Shown in pieces: positions 9,113-20,531 of a stretch of DNA of 64,000 nt. The first letter of the stretch is position 1, and each line of letters begins with the position of its first letter. Under the pieces are notes generated by a model, which had not been told where the DNA came from, searched no databases, and was given only the letters and a program-made list of their open reading frames with translations. Source of the DNA: Bidens hawaiensis (Eukaryota > Streptophyta > Magnoliopsida > Asterales > Asteraceae); assembly GCA_021521415.1 (NCBI GenBank), contig JAIQDT010000824.1, positions 248,001-312,000 of the forward strand, given 5' to 3'. The position numbers and the translations under genes were made by a program.

Positions 9113-11306
9113 ACAACACAACCAATCATACAAGCATCACCTATGTTTATTTAATACATTTTGAATTCAATTTTATGATGTTATCATGTTTACATGGTAA
9201 AAATGTTTATATACATGAACTGATAAGTTTCAACTTTCAGATCTAATCATTATTAGTCCATATAAACCTAATTAAATGTTATCAACACACTCGTAATCTT
9301 CAAATTAGTCTTCTGTGATGATTAATTGTTTAAACAACATGTCAAATTCATCATCTATGACATATCCATATTCATGTTACGGTTCACACTCAGATCTAAA
9401 AACTAGTTCTCACCTTCAAGATCTGGAATGGTGTGCAAATCACCACAACAGATGTCAACAATCAAAGAAACTGGAAGATTTTGTATGAAATGTGAATCAA
9501 TGTCAGAGCAAAATCAGGAAACCCAAATGCATAAGTGACATATGCGGCGTATAACATTCTTTTATATACTCTGACATATGCAACGTATAAGTACAAGACT
9601 TATAAGGCACATAACTTATGCGGCGTATAAGTCTCATACTTATACGTTGCAAAAGTATGTCCAGTCAAATTTTGAATTCATGTCCTGTTCACACCAATGT
9701 AATGTCACAGGTACAAATTAATGTCCTTGTACATTATAAGAATAACTTAGATAAGCTCAATTTAAAAAAAATCACTATTTTACCAAGTCCAAATTAATGA
9801 CCTTGAATAAAACAGATAAACGTTGAATCTTTTGTTTTTGATTTGGCAAAACAAAATTTGTTGTCTCATGAAAACACCCAGAGAGATAGTTCACCCGCCC
9901 ATCAAGAGTCGAAAACTAAATAAAAAATAAAATCTTTTTGGTTTTTCAACAGAAAACAAATATTTATAGAAACTTAACAAATCAAAACTAAATATTAGAA
10001 ATCAAAACTAAATTCACATATTTTTGTGAGTTTGAGCAGGGAATCATATTGACCAAATTGCCATTCTATCACAGTTTTATTTTTAGCGTTTATTATGATT
10101 GGTGTTGAGTCAGTCATTGGTATTGTTGTCCACCTAAACCTTTCAAAAACAAATGATTCAGGAATTTCTGTGATACTTTTAATATGGTTCAATTAAGCAC
10201 AAAGACTCAGGAAATTATTGGTTCTAATCTTGATTCAGGCTTAATTTGATTTTCATAAAGTCACCCCAACTTGACTTAAACCTTAGAATCAGAAGAAAAA
10301 AAGTAATTTTATTTTAAGCACATTAGCAAATAATCCCCATTACAAGACATACCTCTGTTATCAAGCAATACCCTAAGGTCCTTAACCATGGATGAGTATG
10401 CACGATTTCATCTGTCAGCTTGCAAACGTTGTGTCCCTTTTTGTCCGCTTCTTAATGGTAATAAGACGCGAGCAAGGGGACAACGTGTGTCTAACAACGG
10501 ATTTTGATCAAGTCAGTAATGAATTTAGTACATGAGTATTTGTGCGATCAAGTTTAATGACTTATAAAGTAGCTTAATCTGCAGGTTTGCTTTTTACAGC
10601 TTGTTTAAATATTCATCGAAATGAATACCCAGATGATAAACCGCATAAAGACCCAATGGATCCAGGAACCTTAAAGCATCCCATCAATACAGGATTTAAG
10701 GCCAAAAAACCATACATCGTTGAAGCATTAACCACTTACTGATAGCTATGTTTTAACAATTTTAAACGATCATTCTGATTAAAAGGCTTGAGTATGACTA
10801 GCTATTACATTTCTGCCATCATTATCAAGACTTTTGTTAGAAACTAATACCCCATCAATTTGGCAATTTTTGTTTATATCACTTACTTTTCCTTACTTGT
10901 TTGTTTTTAAAGGCCTACCAATGCACTAATACAGTTAGGCACACAGCCTTTTATGCCTACTTTTTACTGGATTTGGCACCAGATGATCAATGTACTATCA
11001 TCTTCCCTTTTTGTTTCAAAAACTCATTTTCTGAGGAGCAACATTTTTAATGTTTTTGAATTTTTGAAAATTTTATAATGTTTTTGGCTTTTCAAATTTT
11101 TCAATGTTCTTTATTTTTCTTGAAATCCCCCCCCCCCCCCGCCCCCCTAAAATCAAAAACTATATGAAAACTATTTTCAAAAGAAAATTTGACTCTGATG
11201 TTCAGGATCACTAGGTATCCAACACACCTGTAATTTCGGTAACCCCCTTATCAACACCGCCCAAAACTTTTAAACCATTAAGTTTTAATAAGTATTGAAA
11301 TCGTGA
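9113..11306 (-). other. S1 spacer between pol and the 3' ORF
   Basis: This is non-coding on both strands. Parts are clearly homologous to the S3-type spacers at 33241-33650 and 34800-34941 plus 44554-44940: the blocks AATTAATGACCTTGAA near 9790 and GAGTTTGAGCAGGGAATCATATTG near 10028 occur in all. It contains a motif array with a TATA-like site (9530-9660), an inverted repeat around 10425-10488 (arms near ACGTTGTGTCCC and GGGGACAACGT), and a 14-C run at 11127-11140, a G-run on the element's sense strand. Confidence 0.75.
9530..9660 (-). promoter_or_regulatory. Candidate internal promoter: dyad array plus TATA-like site
   Basis: The + strand shows CATATGCGGCGTATAAC, ACATATGCAACGTATAAGT and ACTTATGCGGCGTATAAGT variants. 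Between the first two lies TTTTATATACT (about 9560-9570), which on the element strand reads AGTATATAAAA, a good TATA box. With the solo LTR removed it lies roughly 0.7-0.8 kb upstream of the 3' ORF start at 6464. The homologous place in S3 (33085-33240) also has the array and a TATATATATA stretch. Promoter activity is inference. Confidence 0.4.
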
Positions 11307-11978
11307 CTAATCAAAAACTTTGGTGAAAATATCTGCTTTTTGTTCATCGGTGTGAATTTTGTCTACAGTAATCAACTTCTTTTCGTAGCAATCACGAATG
11401 AAGTGATACCGTATCTCTATATGTTTAGTTTTAGAGTGGTTTACCGGATTCTTAGTTATCGAGATAGCTGCATTATTATCTACAAAGATATGGGTTGTAA
11501 GAAAATTCAAACTGTAGTCCCGCATCTGTTGTTGTATCCAAAGAACCTGAGAACAGCAACTAGAAGCAGCTAGGTAGACAACGAACCTGTGGTCTGTTTC
11601 TTGCATTGCCAGGTGACAAGTCGTTTGCCAAAGAACTGACACCCTGCCATTGTATATTTGGCATTCAACTTACAGCTTCCATAATCCGAATGAGAAAACG
11701 CCCTTAACACAAACTCATCGTATTTTGGATACCAGAGACCAACCCCTCGCATATCCCTTGAGATAGCGTTGAATTCTTTTGACGATCATAAGATGTGAAA
11801 CCTTCGGATTTGACTGATATCGGGCACATAAACAGGTAGCATACATGATGTCTGGCCGAGAAGCAGTTAAATACATCAATGAGCCTATCATGGATCGGTA
11901 TAAAGTTTGATCAACCTTCTCCCCTTTGGGATCAGGGCCAATACCATGATTCAATAGTAGAGGAGTATGATTGCCCAT
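11307..11978 (-). pseudogene. S1 RNase H and RT tail
   Basis: Frames at 11715-11978, 11570-11752 and 11307-11642 together cover the end of RT (SLMYLTASRPDIMYA, a near-invariant Copia block) and RNase H up to DIFTKVFD at the end of pol. Two defects are visible. The first RNase H acidic residue is lost, since the usual SDSDYG reads SHSDYG (His codon at 11690-11692). A short deletion near 11580 also removes the TAEAEY block. The C-terminal part with HSKTKHIEIRYHFIRD is well preserved. Confidence 0.85.
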
Positions 11979-12568
11979 GCATCAGTTATGTTGAACTTTG
12001 TCAAAACGTCATTGACATACTTTGTTTGGTGGATGAAAATACCATTTGACAATTGTTCAACTTGAAGTCCAAGAAAGAACTTCATCTCTCCCAGAGCACT
12101 CATTTCGAATTTCTTCTTCATGACTTCTTCAAACTGCTTGCACAGAATATCATTTGTCGACCCAAAGATTATATCGATGACATATATCTGTACGATCAAT
12201 AGATGTCCATCAACAGATTTGGTGAAAAGTGTACAATCGACAGTTCCTCTGATAAACCCGTTGTCCAAGAGATGTTGGGACAATGTCTCATACCAAGCTC
12301 TCGGGGCTTGATGGAGACCGTAAAGGGCTTTATCAAAGAGATACACTTTGTCTTTGTGGATCGGATCGACAAACCCCGGTGGCTGTCCCACGTAGACTTC
12401 TTCACTAATCTTTCCGTTAAAGAATGCTGACTTCACATCCAACTGATAAACTTTGAAACCTTTCCAAGAAGCAAATGCTAGAAATATCCGAATAGCCTCT
12501 AGCCTTGCAGCTGGTGCATAAACCTCATTGTAATCGATACCTTCTCTCTGATTAAATACCAAAACCAC
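11951..12568 (-). pseudogene. S1 reverse transcriptase
   Basis: The 205-residue frame holds the Copia RT core: YNEVYAPAARLEAIR, the first catalytic block [31 protein letters not shown], and the catalytic loop. The loop reads YVID instead of YVDD: an Ile codon (12176-12178) replaces the first of the two metal-binding Asp residues, which should abolish polymerase activity. Downstream GEMKFFLGLQV is intact. The frame ends in a shift near 11975, where the next frame takes over. Confidence 0.9.
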
Positions 12569-12699
12569 AAGTCATGCCTTGTTTCTGACAATTATCCCAT
12601 TTTCATCCCTTTTACACTTGAACACCCACTTGGTGTTAATCTGCCTTTTATGATCAGGTAAATCCACTAAATTCCAGACCCCAAGCTTTTCAAACTACA

Positions 12700-13541
12700 T
12701 AAGCTCTTCTTACATAGCATCCACCCAGCTTTCTTCTGTTAGGGCCTCTTTATACGTTTTCGGCTCAACCTGAGAAATGAAACATTTAAATGAGAATTGA
12801 TTTTGCAAAGGAGAAACCTTCGAATAGAAACACGGAAGATTCTGGTCAAGTTGACGTCTTGGTTGCACTCCAGCATTTAGATCTCCTATTATATTCTTCT
12901 CGGGATGATAAGATACAGTCCTCGGGATCTCCTCGATAGGTACTGACACTTCAGATTAGAGATTGTTATCACACACTTCAGGAATAACTGTGGGTGAAGA
13001 AATAGCTTCAATAATCTCCTCATCTGAATCATCGTTGTCATAAAAAACTGGAACAGTTTATGGAATATCATTGGATTGAACATGATCAGGAATATTTGGA
13101 GGAACAGACACGAGTCTTCAGGCACAATCACTTGATTTTCCGACAATTGTTGATTGTAGATCATCGTCAAAGTTTCTTCAGAAAAATCTTCCTTTTGAAG
13201 TCTGAAACTCTCCCAAAGACTATCATAATCGAACAACCTTGAGTCTCCTAGTCGTTGTATGGTAGGATTGTATCGTTGAAATCGACATTTTGGACTTGAA
13301 TAATCTTGTGGAGGCTAGGAATGTAGACACGTCTAAGTGGACTAGCATACCCCACAAAGAATCCTTCAACAGACATTGGACCAAATTTCCCACTTGGATC
13401 AAGAACGGTACATGTTGATCCAAACGGTTCAAGCCACTTCAAATTTAGTTTGCGACGATTAAGTAGCTCAAAACATGTCTTTCCAAACCTCTTTACCATA
13501 AGTACCCGGTTTAGCTGCCGCCACTGCTTCTGACCAAACAT
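12700..13541 (-). pseudogene. S1 integrase C-terminal region and IN-RT linker
   Basis: The frame at 13248-13541 reads KWLEPFGSTCTVLDP and VEGFFVGYAS, the conserved block after the integrase core in Copia. Frames at 12889-13236 and 12710-12949 cover the variable linker rich in Asp/Glu/Ser/Pro and the start of the RT region (EPKTYKEAL, ESWVDAM). Several frameshifts and stops separate the pieces. Confidence 0.75.
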
Positions 13542-13572
13542 TAACTGGTAATTTTGAATCTGAGAGCATAGT

Positions 13573-14262
13573 TCAAGCTATTTCAATCAAAGTTCGATTC
13601 TTTCGTTCAGCGACCCCATTTTGTTGTGGAGTGTACGGTGCACTGAATTCATGAAGAATCCCCCGGTCATTGCAGTACTCAAACATTTTGTTATTCTTGA
13701 ACTCCGTCCCATTATCACTTCTTATTCGTCGGATTGGTAGATTATAAAGATTTTCTAGCTTCTTGAATAAGATCATGAGGGAATCAAATGTTTCATCTTT
13801 TGTTTCCAAAAACATCACCCATGAAAATCTCGAATAATCATCAGTAACCACAAGACAATAAAGTTCTCCTGTGATACTTTTGACATTCATTGGACCAAAT
13901 AGATCCATATGAAGACGTTCAAAGGGTAAATTGATGTAATTGACCAATTTCCTTGAATGAGATTTCTTCGTTTGCTTTCCCTTCTTACAGTCCAATCACT
14001 CTTCACTTAACTGAAAATTCCTCATGTTAACTCCTTCTACCAGATTCTTGTGAACCAAATGGTTCATTTTCCTCAAACTTATATGTCCCATCCTTCGATG
14101 CCATAATACTAATTCCCGTTCAGATGCTCTTGAGATGAAACATTGAGCAGACCCTGATGACGTTGATGCATTGCTCATATTCGTGACGTAAAGATCATTC
14201 ACTCGAGGAGCACGCATAATGATCCACTCTTCTGGAATTTTGAAACCCGGTTTCAAAATCAA
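13573..14262 (-). pseudogene. S1 GAG-pre-integrase and integrase core
   Basis: 14262-13996 encodes the HHCC zinc-binding region: LWHRRMGHISLRKMNHL and, across the join, CKKGKQ. 13995-13573 encodes the core, with all three catalytic acids present: Asp in HMDLFGP, Asp in RSDNGTEF, Glu in QQNGVAERKNRTLIE. The frame ends with a stop shortly after that Glu and one separates the two parts near 13996. The core motif itself looks intact. Confidence 0.88.
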
Positions 14263-14346
14263 ACATTCTCGATCTGTAAAATGTGTAGAGAACTATTTAT
14301 CACAAATCTATGATATGTTGAGCAAATTATTCTCTAATTCTGAAAT

Positions 14347-14550
14347 TTAGTTGACATTCTCGAAAGTAACTTTCCCATTTGTTAAAGTTCCTTCACCAAC
14401 AATTTGTCCCCCTTGGTTTCCAGTGAACCCGACATACCCTCCTCTTATTGATTTAACATCATTCAGCAAGTAGAGAGTACCTGTCATGTGTCTAGAAGCT
14501 CCACTATCCATTATCCAACGAGAATCATGGGATCTTGGAAGCCCATGCAC
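14347..14550 (-). pseudogene. S1 aspartic protease
   Basis: The frame reads WIMDSGASRHMTG near its start, with intact catalytic DSG, then GYVGFTGN and VGEGTLTNGKVTFENV, the normal Copia protease sequence that ends before the GAG-pre-integrase. About 68 residues are open; flanking stops cut it from gag (14829 on) and integrase. Confidence 0.88.
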
Positions 14551-14828
14551 ATACAGTTAACGATTCAGTGAAGCAAGGAAACCCAAGCCTTCTTGGTCTT
14601 GGGTTGTTTAATATGTTTAAACAACAACCTATCATTTTCATCTTCTGAAACACACGAATTTTCACTTAGTGTTGGTTATTCAGATTCATACTTCACTTTC
14701 TCAACACAATCAGGTAGTTTAACAACAGTTTTTGCAACCCAGTTTTGACCAGCAGATTGTTTCTTTTTATAAAACGATATTTGACTTGTTTTTGAATCAT
14801 TTTTAACAACCTTTTGAATATCAATTGA

Positions 14829-16431
14829 TTAATCTCTTTTCAAGATTTTCACCTTTTCAAAGACACAAATTGGTTTCTTTTCACTCACATAACCTAGTCT
14901 AGGTTTCTTGCTCATAGTCTTTTGAAGCGGAATGTGATCCTGTTTGTATCGATTGGGACAAGCGTAAAACACATGTCCAATATCATTACAACAAAAACAA
15001 CGTCTCTTATCAATGAATTTATTTATTTGCGATGTAGTTTCAACCTGTTCACGTTCTGCTTTCAAACGATAAAATTCTTTAGTTGTCTGTTTTCTAAATT
15101 CTATTTCTTTTTCAGATTCTGATGTTTTACCATGCACAAACATTATCTTTTTCTCTTGAAATTGCTTAACTCAAGAAGATTGCTTGTTATAAAAGCTTGT
15201 TTTAGCAAATCTTGGCGAGTTCTCAACTTTCTTTTGTTTACCCAACCCATGAGGTTTAACAGTTTCCTCAAACAGCACCGATTCTACCATTTTCACTCCA
15301 GTTGTTGAATGACAACCAGAACTCTCATTTTTCTCAGAAATATCATCAACAGACTTGGAGATATCATGATGTGGTGAATTGATTTCCACATTGAGTGCCT
15401 TTTTTAAACCTTTGGGTTTCATTGGAAGATAAGCATTCCAAATAGGTGGAGGCACAACATGATAATCTTCTCTTATGTTCTCGGTCTCATTCTCCTTATT
15501 CTTTGATGAAGTTTTAGGGATAGTGTGATCAAGTACATATGACGATGCATCATAGCTTACTAATTTCAAGTTAACTTTTTCAGTCTCAATCTTGAGTGTT
15601 TGAAGCTCAAGTTTAAGTGTTGCGTTTTCATCAATGTGTCTGTTAATGGCAATTTTTTTGTCTTCAACCGTGTGCTTTAGCATAGAAATTGTCCTTTGAT
15701 TTTGTAAAATCTTTTCCCATAAATTCTTTTCACACGACTGAAGCTTTATGTATGCCTCATTAACAACGTTGAGATCAAATAAAGACCTATCATAATGTCT
15801 TTAATTCTTTGATTTCAAGATTTTTAAAGTCACATTCATAGCAAGGCAATTCACATTTTTCACAAATATTTGAGTTAAGACTTACCTCATTTGCCATAAA
15901 TGCTTGATCCACTAGTTCCTCACTTGAAATTTCTGAGTCATCATCAGTGATATCTACCACCACTCCTTCAACGAATTTTTCTTCAATGATCTTTCCATCA
16001 TCATTAACAAATTCCTCCTCATTTCCAGATTTATTGACTTCAGGAATTTCATCATCCTCTTCCACTCCAAAGTCAATTTTTCCTTGTGGAATATCTTGTT
16101 CATAAAATCAACCTGCAAAAATCTCGATAATATCAGGTGGAAACAATGAAATAAGATCATAAGAAGGAACCTCATGAATTTTATCATATGTTCGAGGAAG
16201 TTCGTCATCGGAAGCATCACGATCAAATTCATTGTTGTTAACATCATTCACATTCTTGTTTAAGTCCTCATACTTGACAACTTCAATCTCAATCTCACCA
16301 TTCACCTTTTCCTCATATTTTTGAATCTTAGACTCAATCTCATTACCATCCTTATCTTCAATCCCATTAACCATCTTAGTCACATTCTCATCATTAACCT
16401 CCTGTTTGTCTTCATCAACCACTTGAGCCAC
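14829..16431 (-). pseudogene. S1 gag C-terminal extension with second zinc knuckle
   Basis: Four frames follow one another on the - strand. 16431-16108 and 16065-15790 are strongly acidic (many Glu/Asp, for example near EEKFVEGVV). 15683-15171 has a helical Lys/Glu/Leu stretch (TLKLELQTLKIETEKV), probably a coiled coil. 15143-14829 contains CFCCNDIGHVFYACP, a CCHC knuckle. The layout knuckle - acidic/coiled coil - knuckle matches S0. All pieces are separated by stops or frameshifts. Confidence 0.75.
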
Positions 16432-16510
16432 ATTAGCTTGGAATACCTAACTCCAATTGAAGCCTTCATCAACTTGGACTGTAGCTACCTTTTGCTGCGA
16501 GGTTGATGCT

Positions 16511-17199
16511 TCAGAAGTTTTCTTCCCCTTCGATGATTCTCCCTCTGGATGATGATATAGCTTGTTTATAGTAAACACGTCCAAAAGGATTAGCAACATT
16601 GTCATCCACACTTTTGCTAGTACATTCCCTTTTGAAATGTCCTTTCTCTTTGCAACGAAAACATCTAACTTTAGACTTGTGAAAGCCTAATTTAGAAGTT
16701 GTACCATCAAGCACATTCCGACCAGTTATTTCTTTGAATCTTTGTGCTATTCTCATCATACTAGCCATGGACCATCTTATGTTAATCATCTCCATTTCCT
16801 CTGGGTCAATCTGATCATAGTCTTCTTTAGTCATATTATAATTTCCAATGCGACCCGCCACCAAACACTCATATGATTCTAGAAAAGCCATGTGTTCCTT
16901 GATAGTGCCAGTGGTCATGTTTCTAATATTCTTCAGATTCATTGCTATGTTGCATTAGATAATATCTGAATCCTTTGAACTAGAAGCTTGAGCAGTCGGG
17001 ATTGTTCCTGAATAACTACTACTGTACTGAGGAGTAGCAGTGACATTTGTAACACAAGCTTGACTGATTGACTCAGCACAAAATGCAGTGGGAATCTTGG
17101 GATTTGGTGCAATACTTGAATTATAACTCTTGTAATACAAACCCACATCTTGTGACACGGTTGTGGATTTCATTTTTTTTGTTTCTTTCTTAGCTCCAG
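16511..17199 (-). pseudogene. S1 gag middle part with first zinc knuckle
   Basis: The 17173-16955 frame (TVSQDVGLYYK) continues gag after the S2 insertion point at 17199/22736. 16942-16511 contains CFRCKEKGHFKREC, a CCHC knuckle, near residue 95, followed by a Ser/Arg-rich tail. A stop at 16955 separates the two. The join to the N-terminal gag at 22741 lies across the S2 insertion with matching TCCAG flanks. Confidence 0.85.
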
Positions 17200-17559
17200 T
17201 GTTAGTCCTGTGACGGATCTTTCAATGTGACATCAAGAAACTCAGTGATTAGGCGGAAACTAATCACTAAGCCGATTCTATAGAACAACCAAGAACAAAA
17301 GTAAAACAATGAAGACGCTTCAAAACACACGTATATTATACGTCGGGTGCTTAAGCTCTTAACAAATTACACGATTGAATGATAATGAACGAACCACCTC
17401 AATTACCAACCCAACAATGATTTATATACTCCATATATATAGACTCCCAACCTAGGCCCAAAACAAACTAAAGCCCACCAAGATCAAATGATCTCGGTTT
17501 ACTTAAAAATGCCCAACTAAGCCCAAAAATAAAGCATAAACCATAAATATAGCCCAACA
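17200..17559 (-). mobile_element. 3' LTR of S2 and adjacent polypurine tract
   Basis: + strand starts TGTTAGTCCTGTGACGG and ends AGCCCAACA. The next bases, ATCTCCCCTTTGG (17560-17572), read CCAAAGGGGAGAT on the element strand, a typical polypurine tract directly abutting the LTR. A TATATATAG stretch (about 17435) is the likely promoter TATA region. Confidence 0.9.
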
Positions 17560-17589
17560 ATCTCCCCTTTGGTTTATTGCTTGATTTAG

Positions 17590-18060
17590 TCATGCACGAT
17601 AATATCTTTAAAAATCTGTTCTTGAGTTTGTTGAGCAGCATTTAGATGGGCCTTGAGCTGTCGGAGCCTCAACATTAACGGGCTCGGCAACGATTGGTTG
17701 AGTAGTTGGTATCACATCACTAGCCAGCATACCCGGTCTTGGATCTTTCTTTCGTCATTTGCGTGGAATAAGATCGATGACTGGCTCTTCATTAATATCA
17801 TCTTCAACATGTGTCGCAGTGACTAATTGAGGAGGCTTCAATGCAGTTAACTGGAGCTTTTTCTTGAACACTTCGAACTCTTTAACTTGTTCAGCAGTAG
17901 GTACTGATTGTTGTATACAGCTGCACCAGCAGCATCAACATTTGCTTTGATCTCAGCAAATCTTCCAAACTTGACCAACGGATGAAGACCTTGATAAACC
18001 ACTTTGACTCCCTTCCAAACTAAATCAAATCTGGAAACAAAACCTTTTAAACTTCTGAGA
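17590..18060 (-). pseudogene. S2 3' ORF remnant
   Basis: After the RNase H and spacer, the - strand shows broken frames. One reads FVSRFDLVWKGVKVVYQGLHP near 18050-17990. Another reads LQLTALKPPQLVTATHVEDD and IDLIPRK near 17850-17750, ending in a stop. I cannot name the protein. Its place directly before the 3' LTR matches the S3 3' ORF, though I see no clear sequence match between the two. Confidence 0.45.
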
Positions 18061-19684
18061 TACCCATCTGGGCCGAGAACCCGGATGGGTCGAGAACACC
18101 ATTAATACAAACAACTTGGGCCAAAGATGGCTGGGCCAAGAACACAAATAATGGACACATTTGGTTAAACATAATGGCCCAAGGATCAAGACTAGCAACC
18201 GTCAAATTTCATGAGCTAAAAACAATCCTGATTCATGTGAATAATGATTACTTAAAGACATTTGTTTCAACACAAGTAATCATGAGGTAAAAAATAAAAA
18301 TTAAAAATAAAATAAAAATAAAACAAAAATAATTTACCTATCTGGCTTTCAGTAGATTAAACATATTTTGGGATCAAATTTCATCTATTTTAAAAACAAG
18401 CAACACCCTTTTATGAAAAGATCCGGATATGAAATCATATTGATTAAGGTACTTTAACAAGGATTCATTTTCAACATTATTGTGACATAGTGAAAAGGTT
18501 GATAGCAGGTAATTAGAAACTTATCATGATTTTTATTGTACCTGTGATATGATTAGATTCAATTAGGCATAAAGCTAATATGGACATCACTTATGGACCC
18601 GTGGCGCCCCTTATCTCTTCTTAAAGCTTATTTGGCTTTCCAAGGTCACCCCAATTTGAGTCCAACCCCCTAGTGCTTGATCAATTTTTTCTTAATACAG
18701 AAATTATTTTAAGCTTTAAGGTTGAACGTTGGACTTACATGCCGTCCGGACTTACAAGCCTTACATTCAGGGTGTTTAGGACTTACTTGTATGCCCCACC
18801 CCTGTAGTTCCCTGGTGCCCCTTTTAAGCTTTTAAAACAAAATTACTTTGTAACAGTTTTCATATATATATACACACACACACACAAGTTTAACGTTTTC
18901 TTTTTTTTTTTTTGCGATCAAGACACTAACGGGCTCGTGTATGACTGGGTAATTGCTTTTCTGCCTATCATTCGAAGAGATGTATCTAGGGACATGCAGA
19001 CATCTTAAAAATGAGTCTCCAAAATAAGTTTAGCAGATTTAGTTTAAATCACTTTAAACTTTTACTTATCATGGAAAGCTACCATACACATCAATGACTA
19101 ATCAAAACCCTTTTTAGCTTAATAACTTCACATGTTAGGCACACATAATCAATTTATCTATCATTTCTCAAAGGTTAGATCAATTTTCATTTGAAAATAT
19201 CTTTAAGCTTCTAGTAAGCATTTGCTGAATAGTAATATCACTTCCCAGATGATAACCCTGAAGAAAATTTTAAATTCAATCTCCCTAGTCTCCATCAGTT
19301 TTCAGGTAAATGGCTATCCATTGTGTCTACAAGTAGACGATAGGACCAAACATATAGGAGTATATGTCCCTCAAACCTAGGTGACCGACATGATTTTCAG
19401 TGAAGGAATCAAAATAGATTTTTTTTAAGTTCAGTTGCCCCGGTCACTTTTAGTTCTAAGGTTAATGGCTATCCCGTGATTCAAGAGTTGATTACGGGAC
19501 CAAACATATGAGATATGTTCGTTGAACTTGAGTAATCGGTGTAATTTTAAGCAACAAAACAAAGCATTTTTTTTGTTAAATTAAGCACACACACTCTTTT
19601 TGTATTTTTGTGTTTTTCTCCCTCCTAAATTTGTACAAACTTAACCTCAAAAATATTTATGTACAAATTTAACCTCAAAAATAA
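18061..19684 (-). other. S2 spacer between pol and the 3' ORF
   Basis: Non-coding. At 18070-18150 it has several (C)CGAGAAC-type repeats also found in the S2 leader (21886-22090). Around 18868-18917 there are (TA)n, (CA)n and poly-T runs. At 19308-19400 and 19461-19550 a roughly 150-bp diverged tandem pair begins with AATGGCTATCC. Each copy holds a small dyad: GTCTACAAGTAGAC in the first, CCCGTGATTC..GATTACGGG in the second. Confidence 0.6.
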
Positions 19685-20179
19685 TCAGTCATCAAAATGC
19701 AGCATCTTAAGAAACCCTACAAGCACATTAAATCTGGCTGTTCCGACCGGTTTCGTAAATAAGTCCGCCACATTATTATCAGTGTGGACATGTTCAAGAT
19801 GAATTGGTTTCTGGTCGTAACAGTCACGAATAAAATGAATTTTGACATCGATGTGCTTGGTTTTAGAATGTTGAACTGGGTTTTTGACAATGGCAACGAC
19901 AGCTTCATTATCACAGAAAATAGGAGTGTCAAGAAATTCCAAACCGTAATCCAGCAATTGATGTTGCATCCAGATGACTTGTGGACAACAAGCAGAAGCA
20001 GCAACATACTCAGCCTCAGCAGTGGATGTGGACACGTTTGTTGTTTCTTGCGTTGCCATAAAATGTGTCGATCCCCCAAGAATTGACATCCAGCAGACGT
20101 AGATTTCAGTACCCTTCTCTATAATCTTTCTCTCCTCCCGCAAAAGAAACATACCCTCCATTAAAGATTTGAATGTCAC
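19685..20179 (-). pseudogene. S2 RNase H fused to protease sequence by a deletion
   Basis: A 164-residue open frame. Residues of about 1-27 are the protease tail (LMEGMFLLREERKIIEKGT), residues of about 30-164 are the C-terminal half of Copia RNase H: TSTAEAEYVAASACCPQV, CDNEAVVAIVKNPVQHS, KTKHIDVKIHFIRDCY and DLFTKPV near the pol end. Integrase and RT are missing between the two, so one deletion of roughly 2.5-3 kb joined them in frame. RNase H lacks its N-terminal catalytic Asp block (SDSDYG). Unlike most frames here it carries no internal stop. Confidence 0.85.
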
Positions 20180-20531
20180 TCAGTTGAGAGATGATCCTGT
20201 TATGTGCTTGGAATAGCCACTATCAACATACCAAGGTCTGATGATATTCCTCCATAGCTGTTCCTACACAATGTGCGAGATTAGTTAGTTTTAGGTACCC
20301 AGTCCATATTCGTTCTGGGTAAACCTGACTTGTTCAACCGTTTCATGGGTTGCCATGACATATCTTCCTGATTATCAAAAATCGAACAGGAAGGCTTTGA
20401 AGACTTGGTCACCGGAGACTTGGGCAACCATCTGTATTTAGGTTTTCAAACTTTGTTGTTTGTACAGACGGTTGGCTTTGTCTCCGGTTTGCGAACGAAA
20501 TACACATTTGACTTTGACCTTTTGAACGATT
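20180..20531 (-). pseudogene. S2 protease start and linker
   Basis: The - strand near 20230-20190 reads YVDSGYSKHITG, a Copia protease site with intact DSG. A stop follows within a few codons (near 20187). Upstream (20500-20300) the broken linker matches the S0 linker at 330-548, including a WLPKSP block. Several stops are present. Confidence 0.65.
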
